Assembly: GCF_014764405.1 (NCBI RefSeq)
Contig: NZ_CP061725.1
Location: forward strand, 6,324,001-6,388,000
Reading direction: 5' to 3'
Source of the DNA: Micromonospora craniellae
Lineage (GTDB): Bacteria; Actinomycetota; Actinomycetes; Mycobacteriales; Micromonosporaceae
DNA length: 64,000 nucleotides
Of this stretch, positions 25,150 to 32,740 are shown in pieces. Position 1 is the first letter of the stretch. Every line of letters begins with the position of its first letter. The notes below the pieces were generated by a model, which was given only the letters and a program-made list of their open reading frames with translations, was not told where the DNA came from and ran no database searches. A program made the translations under genes and the position numbers.

Positions 25150-25893
25150 GTGACGAGCGCCCCAGACCCCGTACCCACCTGCCTGGCCCGCCCCCGGATG
25201 GCCGGCCCGGGCGACACGTCGGCCGGGTGCGTGGCCGCCCGTGGCGTCGATGGGCGGCCCGCGCACGCCGCCGCGCTGCGGTTCTACTGGGGTCCGATGG
25301 ACTGCGGCAAGTCCACGATGGCGTTGCAGATGAACTACAACCACTCCCGGCAGGGCCGCCGGGGGCTGGTCACCACCCGCATCGACCGCTCGCTGGGCCC
25401 GCAGGTCACCACCCGGATCGGTCTGGCACACGAGGCGATCGAGGTGACCGACGCGCTGGACCTGCGCACCCTCGTCCGTGACGCCTGGGCTGACGGGGTA
25501 CGCGTGGACTACCTGATCTGCGACGAGGCCAGCTTCTACTCCGTCGAGCACGTGGAGCAGATGGCTGACCTGGTCGACAGTTACGACGTCGACGTGTACG
25601 CCTTCGGGCTGGCCACCGACTTCCGGTCCTGCCTGTTCCCGGCCGCCCAGCGGCTGTTCGAACTGGCCGACTCGGTGGCCCGGATCCAGGTCGAGGTGCT
25701 CTGCTGGTGCGGCCGGGAGGGCCTGCTCAACGCCCGGGTCGCGGGCGGGCGGATCGTCCGCGAGGGCGAGCAGGTCGTGATCGGCGACACCGTCGACGAT
25801 GCCGACGTGCGCTACCAGGTGTTGTGCCGTCGCCACCACCGCAGCGGTGACCTCGGTCCCCGCGCCACCGCCTGCGCCGGTTCCGCTGCGTGA
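25150..25893 (+). CDS. tdk: Thymidine kinase (type II, TK1-like)
   Basis: The 247-aa kinase salvages thymidine to dTMP. Walker A is FYWGPMDCGKSTMA (about residues 46-59), the DEASF motif (Walker B/catalytic Glu) is in VDYLICDEASFYSVEHV, and a lasso/zinc region has CWCGREGLLNAR and a distal CRRHH. The N-terminus carries about 40 extra residues before the fold. A TAGGCT -10-like hexamer ends 8 nt before GTG 25150, so a leaderless start is likely. Confidence 0.88.
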   Translation: MTSAPDPVPTCLARPRMAGPGDTSAGCVAARGVDGRPAHAAALRFYWGPMDCGKSTMALQMNYNHSRQGRRGLVTTRIDRSLGPQVTTRIGLAHEAIEVTDALDLRTLVRDAWADGVRVDYLICDEASFYSVEHVEQMADLVDSYDVDVYAFGLATDFRSCLFPAAQRLFELADSVARIQVEVLCWCGREGLLNARVAGGRIVREGEQVVIGDTVDDADVRYQVLCRRHHRSGDLGPRATACAGSAA

Positions 25894-25933
25894 CGGTCGG
25901 CTGGCCGAGCCGGTCGGGACGGTCGGGGCCTGA

Positions 25934-26389
25934 TCAGTACGGGTCGCCGCAGACCCGCCACCCGTCCTCCCGCACCACCGACAGCTCACGCTGCTCGGTG
26001 GCGCCGCTGTCGCGGGTCAGCCGGACGGTGACCGTGCCATGGGGCTTGCCCCGGTCGGTGGCCACCGACACGTCGACGATCGCGTAGTCGCGCACGATCG
26101 GCGGGGTACGGACCCAACTGGTGAAGCCCAGCTCGCTCCACCGGCTGCGCGCGTCGGCGCAGAGCCGCTCGTACGCGCTGCCGGTGTCGCCCGTGGTCAC
26201 CTCCCGCAGGAACCCCTCGGCGGTCTCCCGCACCGGGCCGGCGGCCTGGGTCACGACCTGCACGTTCCAGGCGCCGAGACCGGCGACGCCGATGCAGCAC
26301 AGGGCCACGCCGGCGCCGGCGAAGACGAGCCCGACCCGCATCGGGTGGCGTCGCCGGGCCGGCCTGCTCCACGGCTGCGCCTCGCCCAC
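25934..26389 (-). CDS. Single-pass membrane protein with NTF2/DUF4878-like extracytoplasmic domain
   Basis: The ~151-aa protein has a basic N-terminus, one hydrophobic helix (VGLVFAGAGVALCCIGVAGL, about residues 20-40), then an outside domain, AAGPVRETAEGFLREVTTGDTGSAYERLC..ARSRW, of the kind found in DUF4878/lumazine-binding-like folds. The end WRVCGDPY is typical of such proteins. TACGGT 8 nt before GTG 26389 fits a leaderless start. The function is unknown; perhaps a cell-envelope accessory protein. Confidence 0.65.
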   Translation of the reverse strand: MGEAQPWSRPARRRHPMRVGLVFAGAGVALCCIGVAGLGAWNVQVVTQAAGPVRETAEGFLREVTTGDTGSAYERLCADARSRWSELGFTSWVRTPPIVRDYAIVDVSVATDRGKPHGTVTVRLTRDSGATEQRELSVVREDGWRVCGDPY

Positions 26390-26447
26390 ACCGTCCGACC
26401 GTAGAGAATCGGGCGCGTCGGCGGGCGGAAAGCCGTCCGGTGCCGGG

Positions 26448-27446
26448 TCAGTTGCGGCGGCGGGCCCGGGCGGCCCAGATGGCGTACGCGGGATCGCGGT
26501 CGAGGTTGTGCCGGTCGCGGTCGTAGCGGCGGGTGGTACGCGGGTCGGCGTGGCCCATCGCGTCCTGCACGTCCTCCAGCGGTACGCCCTCGGCGCGGGC
26601 GGTGGTGGCGAAGGCGTGCCGCAGCGAGTGCGGGGACAGTCGCGCCCAGGCCGGTATGCCCGCGTCACGGGCGAGCCGCCGGATCAGCCGGAACACCGAG
26701 TGCCGGTCCAGTCGGGCGCCGCTGGCGGTGACCAGCAGTGCCCCGGTGAGCTGGTGTGTCGCCACGCCCTGCTCGGCGGCACGCTGGGTCAGGTAGGCGT
26801 CCACCGCGTACGCGGTCGAGGGGGTGAGGGCGCGGCGGCGGGACTTGCCGCCCTTGCCGGTGAAGCGCACGCTGCGGTGTCCCCGTTCGGCGCCGAGGTC
26901 GGCGACGTCCAGCGAGACCAGTTCCCCGACCCGCAGACCCAGGTCGGCCAGGAGGGTGACGGCGGCGCGGTTGCGGGCGGCGGTCGGCCCGGTGTCGGCC
27001 TCGGCGGCGGCGAGCAGCGCGTCCACCTCGTCGGGGCTCAGGCCCACGGTGGCCGAGTGGTCGCGGTCGATGCGGGGCCGGTCGGCGTCGGAGACCGGGT
27101 TGGCGTGCACCGCCTGGAGCTTGACCAGGAAGTCGTACCAGCTCGACAGGGCGGACAGCTTGCGGGCCACGGTGGCCGGGGTCAGCGGCCGTCCGGTACG
27201 GGCGGCCAGGGTGTTCTCCAGTGTCCGCGCGTACTCGTTGACGTGCAGGAAGTTCGCCCGCAGCGGATCCAGGTGGCGGGTGTCGCACCAGCCCAGCCAC
27301 CCGGCGACGTCCCGTCGGTACGCGTCGCGGGTGTGTTCACTCAACCGCCGGTTACGCAGCCACGCGTCGGTGACGGCCATCGGCCCCCCGGGCAGGGCGG
27401 GATGGGCCGGCGGGCGGTACAACGCCGGAGTGTCGGACGAACGCAT
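26448..27446 (-). CDS. Tyrosine recombinase (XerC/D-like), stand-alone
   Basis: The 332-aa recombinase has a SAM-like core-binding domain (about 20-115) and a catalytic domain with the full set: Arg in LGLRVGELVSLD, Lys in FTGKGGKSRRR, HxxR in LSPHSLRHAFATTA, His in MGHADPRTT and the Tyr in RRYDRDRHNL. It resembles XerC/XerD by length, but no phage or element genes flank it and no obvious site was found. A 15-bp dyad (TGAGAA/TTCTCA) abuts the ATG, so the gene may repress itself. It could be a second chromosome-dimer enzyme or an orphan integron-like recombinase. Confidence 0.85.
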   Translation of the reverse strand: MRSSDTPALYRPPAHPALPGGPMAVTDAWLRNRRLSEHTRDAYRRDVAGWLGWCDTRHLDPLRANFLHVNEYARTLENTLAARTGRPLTPATVARKLSALSSWYDFLVKLQAVHANPVSDADRPRIDRDHSATVGLSPDEVDALLAAAEADTGPTAARNRAAVTLLADLGLRVGELVSLDVADLGAERGHRSVRFTGKGGKSRRRALTPSTAYAVDAYLTQRAAEQGVATHQLTGALLVTASGARLDRHSVFRLIRRLARDAGIPAWARLSPHSLRHAFATTARAEGVPLEDVQDAMGHADPRTTRRYDRDRHNLDRDPAYAIWAARARRRN

Positions 27447-27447
27447 G

Positions 27448-27462
27448 TGAGAAATGTTCTCA
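27448..27462. promoter_or_regulatory. Dyad at the start of the tyrosine recombinase gene
   Basis: TGAGAA, 3 nt, TTCTCA; a perfect 6-3-6 palindrome one base upstream of the recombinase ATG, where bound protein would block initiation. Confidence 0.4.
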
Positions 27463-27578
27463 GTCGTGTTTCAGGTTGACGAACAGGCGCGCCGACGCGT
27501 CATGATCGCACACCGCCGGACCGTACGGCCGCAGCACGCGGCCGGGCGGAAGCACCTCCCGCCCGGCCGTCGCATGTG

Positions 27579-28004
27579 TCAGGCGTTGATCTGCCGCCGG
27601 CCGGCGTCGGTTGCGCTGACGGTGACCTTACGGGGCTTGGCCCGCTCCGCCACCGGGATCCGCAGCGTCAACACGCCGTTCTCGTACCCAGCCTCCAGCT
27701 TGTCCGTGTCGAGCGTGTCGCCGAGGAAGAGCTGCCGGCTGAACACGCCCATCGGACGCTCGGCGGCGACGAGTTCGACGGTGTCACCGGCGGGCCGGCG
27801 ACGTTCGGCCCGGACGGTCAGGACGTTGCGCTGGACGGTGCAGTCGATGCTGTCCGGGTCCACACCCGGCAGGTCGAAGGCGGCGTAGAAGTGGTCGCCG
27901 TCGCGGTAGGCGTCCATGTGCATGACCGCCGGGCGGCTGGTGGTGCCGAAGAACTGCTCGGCGAGCCGGTCGATCTCACGGAACGGGTCGGTGCGCATCA
28001 GCAT
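27579..28004 (-). CDS. Small heat-shock protein, Hsp20/alpha-crystallin family
   Basis: The 141-aa ATP-independent chaperone (holdase) has the alpha-crystallin domain from about residue 30 (MDAYRDGDHFYAAFDLPGVD) to residue 125. It has ERPMGVFSRQLFLGDTLD, then LEAGYENGVLTLRIPVAE (the GVLT motif) and a short C-terminal tail. GGAGG lies seven bases before the ATG. A HAIR-like inverted repeat 42 bp upstream suggests heat-shock control by HspR. Confidence 0.93.
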   Translation of the reverse strand: MLMRTDPFREIDRLAEQFFGTTSRPAVMHMDAYRDGDHFYAAFDLPGVDPDSIDCTVQRNVLTVRAERRRPAGDTVELVAAERPMGVFSRQLFLGDTLDTDKLEAGYENGVLTLRIPVAERAKPRKVTVSATDAGRRQINA

Positions 28005-28045
28005 CTCGTGCCTCCTCGGTTCCTCTGCGCCGAAGGTTTCGGTTA

Positions 28046-28068
28046 AGTTGAGCCTTGGCGACTCAACT
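28046..28068. promoter_or_regulatory. HAIR-like (HspR) operator of hsp20
   Basis: AGTTGAG, 9 nt, CTCAACT is a perfect 7-bp dyad. The inner TTGAG-N9-CTCAA has the exact spacing of the HAIR consensus bound by HspR in actinomycetes. It lies upstream of the Hsp20 start. Confidence 0.65.
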
Positions 28069-28199
28069 CTGTCTTCATATTTAGCGCTCCGGCCGCGTGT
28101 TGTCAACTCGGTGCCCCGCACGCCGCCTGTCCTGCGCGCCCGAGTCACACCGGGCGACCGGCGTCGCCGAGCCGAGCCACCTCGGCAGGATGGGCGGGT

Positions 28200-28205
28200 T
28201 AGGGT
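28200..28205 (+). promoter_or_regulatory. -10 hexamer TAGGGT for a leaderless FkbM methyltransferase mRNA
   Basis: TAGGGT, 6 nt, then ATG 28212; no Shine-Dalgarno sequence is needed at this distance. Confidence 0.5.
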
Positions 28206-28211
28206 GCTGCG

Positions 28212-28982
28212 ATGGGCACACACTCCGCCGCGGTCGAGGCGCTCAAGGCCGACCCGACGACCGCTGCGCTGCGCCGGTCGCTGGAGGTGTACTACGGCGA
28301 CCCCGGGCGGGACGCGGCGATGGACGCCTTCTACGCCCGCTTCGTCCGCCCCGGTGACCTGGTCTTCGACATCGGCTCCCACGTGGGTGACCACATCGGC
28401 AGCTTCCGCCGCCTCGGCGCCCGCGTGGTCGCGGTCGAGCCTCAACCACTGTGCCTGCGGGCACTGCGCACCATCTACGCCGACGACGACCAGGTCGCCC
28501 TGATCGAGGCGGCCTGCGGGGCGCAACCCGGCCGGATCGGTTTCCTGGTCAACTCCGCCAACCCGACAGTCTCCACCGCCTCCACCGACTTCGTCAGCGC
28601 GGCGGCCGGTGCCGGCGGCTGGGAGGGGCAGGTCTGGGACGGCCAGATCGAGGTCCCGGTCACCACCGTCGACGCCCTCATCGCCGACCACGGCACGCCG
28701 GCCTTCGCCAAGATCGACGTGGAGGGTTTCGAGGACGCCGTCCTGGCCGGACTGAGCGCCACGCTCCCCGCGCTGTCGTTCGAGTTCACCACGATCGAAC
28801 GCGCGGTGGCGCTGCGCTGCCTGGACCGGTTGACCGCACTCGGCTTCGGCGGCTTCGACGTGGCGCTCGGCGACCACAAGGCGCTGACCCTCGGCCGCTG
28901 GGCCACCGCCGAGGAGATGGCGGCGTACCTGCTCGCGCTGCCGCACGAGGCCAACTCCGGCGACGTCTACTGCGTGCCGTAA
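28212..28982 (+). CDS. FkbM-family SAM-dependent methyltransferase
   Basis: The 256-aa protein has a class I Rossmann fold: the SAM motif LVFDIGSHVGDHIGSFRRLG (about residues 49-68), VVAVEPQPLCLRALR, and the FkbM signature FAKIDVEGFEDAVLAGL (about 160-176). The family methylates hydroxyl groups on sugars or polyketides. It is monocistronic and probably leaderless. The substrate is unknown. Confidence 0.87.
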   Translation: MGTHSAAVEALKADPTTAALRRSLEVYYGDPGRDAAMDAFYARFVRPGDLVFDIGSHVGDHIGSFRRLGARVVAVEPQPLCLRALRTIYADDDQVALIEAACGAQPGRIGFLVNSANPTVSTASTDFVSAAAGAGGWEGQVWDGQIEVPVTTVDALIADHGTPAFAKIDVEGFEDAVLAGLSATLPALSFEFTTIERAVALRCLDRLTALGFGGFDVALGDHKALTLGRWATAEEMAAYLLALPHEANSGDVYCVP

Positions 28983-29054
28983 CCCCTCGACCGCCAACAT
29001 TCACGACAGACCTGGCGCGCCGGCCGCCCGACCGGCGATGTCCTAGTCGCGCCG

Positions 29055-29060
29055 TAACCT
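29055..29060 (+). promoter_or_regulatory. -10 hexamer TAACCT for a leaderless HNH gene
   Basis: TAACCT, 6 nt, then GTG 29067. Confidence 0.5.
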
Positions 29061-29066
29061 GACGTC

Positions 29067-29528
29067 GTGCTGTCTCAGATCAACGGCCTGGCCCGACACT
29101 TCACCGAGGACACGCTGCGGGCATACCTGCTGAGCCGCTCGACACGAACTGACAACGGGTGCCTCGTCGCACGCGGCTACGGCCGCCAGCGGGGCGTGTA
29201 CCAGAAGCTGGCGGGCCGGGCCTGGGCGCACATCGCGGCGTACGTGGTCTTCGTCGGCGATTACGACCCCACTCTCGAGGTCCACCACGACTGTGGAGTG
29301 CCGGACTGCATCGAGCCAACGCATCTGCGCCAACTCAGCCACGCGGACAACTGCCGCGAACGCCGCCAACCCCCGGTGTGCCGCAACGGGCACGAGCGGG
29401 AGACCGAGCCGTCGACGGGCCGCTACCGGCGGATCTGCCGGGCCTGCAACCGCGAGGCGCAGAAGCGCTGGCGCGAGCGCCAGGCCGCTGAGGTCGCCGC
29501 AGCCCGCGCGACGTACGGGCCAGCCTGA
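29067..29528 (+). CDS. HNH endonuclease-like protein with C-terminal zinc motif
   Basis: The 153-aa protein has an HNH nuclease core: AAYVVFVGDYDPTLEVHHDCGVPDCIEPTHLRQLSHADN (beta-beta-alpha-metal, HH at about 74-75 and a later His/Asn). A short zinc knuckle follows (CRNGHERETE..CRACNREAQKRW). Such proteins occur in phages and mobile elements as homing-type or packaging nucleases. It stands alone at the left edge of the scarred region 29.0-32.7 kb, in line with a mobile origin. Confidence 0.82.
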   Translation: MLSQINGLARHFTEDTLRAYLLSRSTRTDNGCLVARGYGRQRGVYQKLAGRAWAHIAAYVVFVGDYDPTLEVHHDCGVPDCIEPTHLRQLSHADNCRERRQPPVCRNGHERETEPSTGRYRRICRACNREAQKRWRERQAAEVAAARATYGPA

Positions 29529-29637
29529 CGCCCCCGGAAGCTCTGACCAGGCGGCGAAGTCCGTCATTTACACCAGAGCAAGCCCTTACGCACATTAACA
29601 GTCATTATGATGCGCTAGCAATATGCCCGATTTGTAA
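29529..29637. other. AT-rich intergenic stretch
   Basis: From about 29560 the sequence becomes clearly AT-rich against the GC-rich background, with no gene recognisable. It leads into a 13-bp inverted repeat and is likely foreign DNA. Confidence 0.5.
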
Positions 29638-29683
29638 GCATTATTTATTGGATTGGCATTGCCGGTAATTCAATAAATAATGC
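29638..29683. repeat. AT-rich stem-loop with 13-bp perfect arms
   Basis: GCATTATTTATTG (29638-29650) and CAATAAATAATGC (29671-29683) flank a 20-nt loop that contains GGCATTGCC. Its base composition is unlike the rest of the window. It could be a transposon end pair, a recombination site or a terminator. Confidence 0.6.
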
Positions 29684-29785
29684 CCAGCTCGTCCGAGGTC
29701 GGATGAGACGGCCCGGACGAGTCGTGGAGCCGGATCGACAACGTGATCTTCTACGGCACCCGTCGTCTGGACGCGCGTCCTGGAA

Positions 29786-29947
29786 TCAGGTCGTGTGGCG
29801 GATGATCGAGCCTGCGATCCGTTCGGTGAGCCCCGGCGAGAAGAACGGATGGTGACCCATCCCAGGCACGATGTCCAGCTGGGCCGCCGGGATCTGCGCC
29901 GCGAGGGCTTCACCGTGGGCCTGGGGAAACACGGGGTTGAGGAAGAT
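29786..29947 (-). pseudogene. C-terminal remnant of an alpha/beta hydrolase
   Basis: In frame up to a TGA at 29786 the sequence encodes IFLNPVFPQAHGEALAAQIP and then VPGMGHHPFFSPGL, typical of the last 50 residues of an alpha/beta-fold hydrolase, with the catalytic His in GMGHH. A stop codon lies directly before this segment and no N-terminal part is found. It is a relic. Confidence 0.65.
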
Positions 29948-30037
29948 TCACGCCGAAATTGGCGCTGGCGGTGATGGCCCTTGAGGACCAACGCTCGGAG
30001 AAGTCCCGTTAGGCAAGATCGTGGATGGCCGAGCTCG

Positions 30038-30072
30038 TCTATCGCAGAAAGCTAGTGACTTTCTGCGATAGA
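30038..30072. repeat. Perfect 14-7-14 inverted site, candidate recombinase crossover site
   Basis: Arms TCTATCGCAGAAAG (30038-30051) and CTTTCTGCGATAGA (30059-30072) are exact inverse complements around the 7-bp spacer CTAGTGA. This geometry is that of tyrosine-recombinase core sites. It lies 85 bp upstream of the frameshifted recombinase gene. A third, 12-bp copy of the arm lies at 30137. Confidence 0.6.
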
Positions 30073-30136
30073 GTGCCGGACCGGGAGCGGTGACCTGGAT
30101 TCAACCGCAACCGGTGCGGTGCCGACTGGCCGTGCT

Positions 30137-30148
30137 TTTCTGCGATAG
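30137..30148. repeat. Third copy of the recombinase arm sequence
   Basis: TTTCTGCGATAG, in the same orientation as the right arm of the 30038-30072 site, ends 8 nt before the recombinase GTG. It could be an arm-type binding site or an autoregulatory operator. Confidence 0.5.
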
Positions 30149-30156
30149 GGCGGGAG

Positions 30157-31096
30157 GTGGTTCGGGTGGGCACGGTGCGTCGGCTGCGCCCGGTGGCGGG
30201 GCCGTCGGTGGTCGAGGCGATCGACGGCTTCCTGGCGACCCTCGATCATCCGGAGACCGCCGGCACCCGTCGGGTCTACGCCTCGACGCTGCGGCAGGTG
30301 CGCGAGCACCTGGGCCCGGCCACCCCCCCTCGCAACACTCGACACCCCGGCCGCCGCAACGGAGCTGGTCGCCTGGTTCACGGGCCGGTGGGGTGAGCGC
30401 GCGCCGGCCACGTACAACCGCAACCTGGACACCCTGCGCTCGACGATCGGTTACTGGCGGGAACAGGACTGGCTCGCCGGTGATCCGAGCCGGGCGTTGC
30501 GCCGGCGCGGCCGGGCGCCGGATCGGACCCGGGCGCTGGGCCGGGCGGAGATCAGCGCGCTGCTGGGCCGAGAGGACCTGCCGCTGCGGGAGCGGACGCT
30601 GTGGCGGCTGCTGTACGAGAGCGCTGCCCGCGCCGGCGAGGTCCTCGCGCTCGACGTGGAGGACCTGGACCTGCGCAACCGGTGCGCGAAGGTGCGCCGC
30701 AAGGGCAACGCCGTCGACGTGATCGTGTGGCAGACCGGGACCGCCCGGCTCCTGCCCCGCCTGCTCAAGGGGCGGTCCCGCGGTCCGGTGTTCCTCACCG
30801 ACCGCCGCGCCCGGGTGCCCCTGGCCCCGGCTGACGTCTACGAGCCGACCGGGCAGGCCCGGCTGTCCTACCGCCGGGCCGCCGAACGCTTCACCGAGAC
30901 CACCGGCGGCGCGACGCTGCACCAGCTGCGGCACTCCGCGCTGACCCACGCCGCCGAGGACGGGGCGAACACCTCCACCCTGCTGTCGTTCTCCGGGCAC
31001 ACCTCGGTGGCGTCCCTGGCCCGCTACGCCCGGGTGTCACCGGAGGCGCTGCGCCGCTGGCAGCAGCACCGCGACCCGACCACCCGCCGCCGGTAG
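30157..31096 (+). pseudogene. Tyrosine recombinase/integrase, frameshifted
   Basis: The first frame from GTG 30157 gives the start of the core-binding domain (SVVEAIDGFLATLDHPETAG, TRRVYASTLRQVREHLGP). At a run of seven C (30323-30329) the coding moves to the +1 frame: LVAWFTGRWGERAPATYNRN, LDTLRSTIGYWREQDWLAGD, then the catalytic domain with Arg (ESAARAGEVLAL), HxxR (LHQLRHSALTH) and GHTSVASLARY. One C fewer would restore a full-length ~310-residue enzyme with its catalytic residues. It is either a decayed gene, a phase-variable or frameshifting one, or a sequencing error in the homopolymer. Confidence 0.8.
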
Positions 31097-31192
31097 GCGT
31101 CAGCACGGCCGGGCCTGCGGCCGGCCGAGCAGCGATTCCCAAGCCAGCTGCTCGTCGGGCTTGGCCATCAGCGCCTCGATGCGTCGTCGGCT

Positions 31193-31663
31193 TCAGGGGT
31201 TTGCGAGCCAGCGAAGCACGTCGTCGGTGAGGTTCACGTCGTATGGAAGACCGCGCAGGTCTTCGGCAGAGGCATTCAGGCCGCGAGCCCGAGCCAGGTC
31301 GGCCAGCTTCGCCCACGGGTGTGCCTCGGGGTTCTCGTCGTCGTCAGGAAGAACGGCGTTCAACGTCGCGCGGACGATGTTGTCCCGGGCCACGTGGTCC
31401 GGAACAGCATCGTCGCGTGTGCTACCGGATGTCCGACTGATCGTGAAGCCACGAGCATCATGCAAGATCACGCGGCGGCCGTCATCGAGCGCGGCATATT
31501 CGCTGACCGAGAAGCTCTGGGCGTCCGGATCGTCAAGGCGTTCCGGTCGGATGTCGCAGATCGCACCCAGCCCTACGACTCGTCCTGGGTTGACCAAGCG
31601 AAGATCGGTGTGATCGTCAGCGGCGTCTGGGTGCGCATGCCAACCGCTCTTCACGTCGCTCAC
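31193..31663 (-). CDS. Hypothetical protein
   Basis: This 156-aa acidic protein is not recognised. Visible segments are LRLVNPGRVVGLGAICDIRPE, FSVSEYAALDDGRRVILHDARGFTIS, and a C-terminal helix region (HPWAKLADLARARGLNASAEDL...LTDDVLRWLANP). The coding appearance is good and it ends with a normal stop. GAGGAA touches the GTG at 31663; GTG 31654 is an alternative. It lies between the broken recombinase and a gene remnant. Confidence 0.5.
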   Translation of the reverse strand: MSDVKSGWHAHPDAADDHTDLRLVNPGRVVGLGAICDIRPERLDDPDAQSFSVSEYAALDDGRRVILHDARGFTISRTSGSTRDDAVPDHVARDNIVRATLNAVLPDDDENPEAHPWAKLADLARARGLNASAEDLRGLPYDVNLTDDVLRWLANP

Positions 31664-31710
31664 TTCCTCGGTGGTCCCGCACTGGGCGCCGCTGCCGGGG
31701 CAGCACGCCG

Positions 31711-32064
31711 ACCCTGGTCGTCCTCGGCCGCACCCACGCCGAGATCACCGCCGCGCTGCTGGCGGCGCTCGCGACCAGCCGCCTGGCCGCCGACTCACAT
31801 CCGCACGCCGACTTCGCCGCCGGCGTCGACACCGCCGTCCGCGCCGTCGCCGACCTGGCGCCGCTGATCGGGGCGGCCGGGTTCCAACGGGCCCACCCGA
31901 TCGCCAAGGCCCGCGCCGACCTGACCGGGCTGCTGTACGCCGACGGCATCCACGACAGCCTCTACCGCTCCGGCGGCGTCACCCTCCTGAGCGAACCGGT
32001 CACCGAGGTGGCGCCCATCCGACCTGGCACCGCAGCCGCCGACCGCTTCGACAAGGCAGCCTGA
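31711..32064 (+). pseudogene. C-terminal remnant of an unidentified protein
   Basis: A coding-like frame of 117 residues (TLVVLGRTHAEITAALLAAL ... HDSLYRSGGVTLLSEPVTEV ... ) ends at TGA 32062. No start codon or ribosome site is available in frame before it, and the sequence upstream belongs to other frames. I do not recognise the family. A strong terminator hairpin follows the stop, as expected for the true 3' end of a gene. Confidence 0.45.
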
Positions 32065-32073
32065 ACAGCAAGA

Positions 32074-32106
32074 CGGCGCGCACCCTCCTGACGAAGGTGC
32101 GCGCCG
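32074..32106. terminator. Bidirectional hairpin terminator
   Basis: CGGCGCGCACC and GGTGCGCGCCG (11-bp perfect arms, 11-nt loop) separate the plus-strand remnant from the minus-strand NUDIX gene. Confidence 0.7.
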
Positions 32107-32116
32107 CCGACGCATG

Positions 32117-32599
32117 TCAGTGCGTGTGAAAGCCGTTCTCCAGGTCGAACACCGTGCCCTCGGCCTTGGCGCACAGCGCGGCGATCACCCGGCGGGCCAG
32201 CAGCTCCGACATCCGGTCCCGGATCTGCTCCTGGTCGCACCAGGCCCAGCTGCGCAGCTCGTCCGGCGGCAGATGGATGTCAGCTGTGCCCAGCTCGTCG
32301 AGGGAGCCACCGTCGTAGACGAACATGACACCCTCGGTGCGTCCCGGCCGCTGCGGCACCCAGTCGGTCACCAGCAGCCGGCCGGGGACGATCGACTTGC
32401 CCAACTCCTCCTTGACCTCACGGACCGCCGCCTGCCGGGGTGACTCGTCGGCGTCGACGCACCCACCGACGATCTCCCAGTAGTCCTTGTAGGCGGGCTC
32501 AACCAGCAGAGCCCGCCTGGCAGCGTCGGTGAACAGAACCGCGGCGCCCATGCGTTTTCGGGGAAGCGTCGCCGTGTAGTCGCCGGATGGTGTGCTCAC
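32117..32599 (-). CDS. NUDIX hydrolase
   Basis: The 160-aa protein has a complete Nudix box beginning GGCVDADE and ending REVKEELG (about residues 46-68). It hydrolyses a nucleoside diphosphate linked to another group; the substrate cannot be told from sequence. TAGCCT lies 6 nt before the second GTG (32597-32599), so that codon is chosen as a leaderless start; the adjacent upstream GTG is too close to the hexamer. Confidence 0.9.
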   Translation of the reverse strand: MSTPSGDYTATLPRKRMGAAVLFTDAARRALLVEPAYKDYWEIVGGCVDADESPRQAAVREVKEELGKSIVPGRLLVTDWVPQRPGRTEGVMFVYDGGSLDELGTADIHLPPDELRSWAWCDQEQIRDRMSELLARRVIAALCAKAEGTVFDLENGFHTH

Positions 32600-32605
32600 C
32601 ACCGC

Positions 32606-32611
32606 AGGCTA
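32606..32611 (-). promoter_or_regulatory. -10 hexamer TAGCCT of the NUDIX gene
   Basis: On the minus strand TAGCCT ends 6 nt before the GTG at 32599, consistent with a leaderless transcript. Confidence 0.5.
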
Positions 32612-32622
32612 CCCGCGCCGGC

Positions 32623-32697
32623 GACCTCACCACGCACCTTCGGCACTCCTACGCGGTGACGGCGCTGACCGCCGAAGCCGAGAAGGCCGTGAGCTGA
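32623..32697 (+). pseudogene. Fragment of an integrase catalytic domain
   Basis: About 24 codons read DLTTHLRHSYAVTALTAEA and end at TGA 32695. The HLRHSYA segment is the HxxR motif region of tyrosine recombinases. Nothing else of the gene remains. It overlaps the promoter side of the NUDIX gene. Confidence 0.4.
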
Positions 32698-32740
32698 CCC
32701 CACGCCGACCGACGGCGGACACACGTCGGTGCGGCGGGCG

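Noticed and set aside
29560..29690. Possible complete insertion sequence
   Set aside because: There is an inverted repeat but no transposase gene or target duplication that I could confirm.
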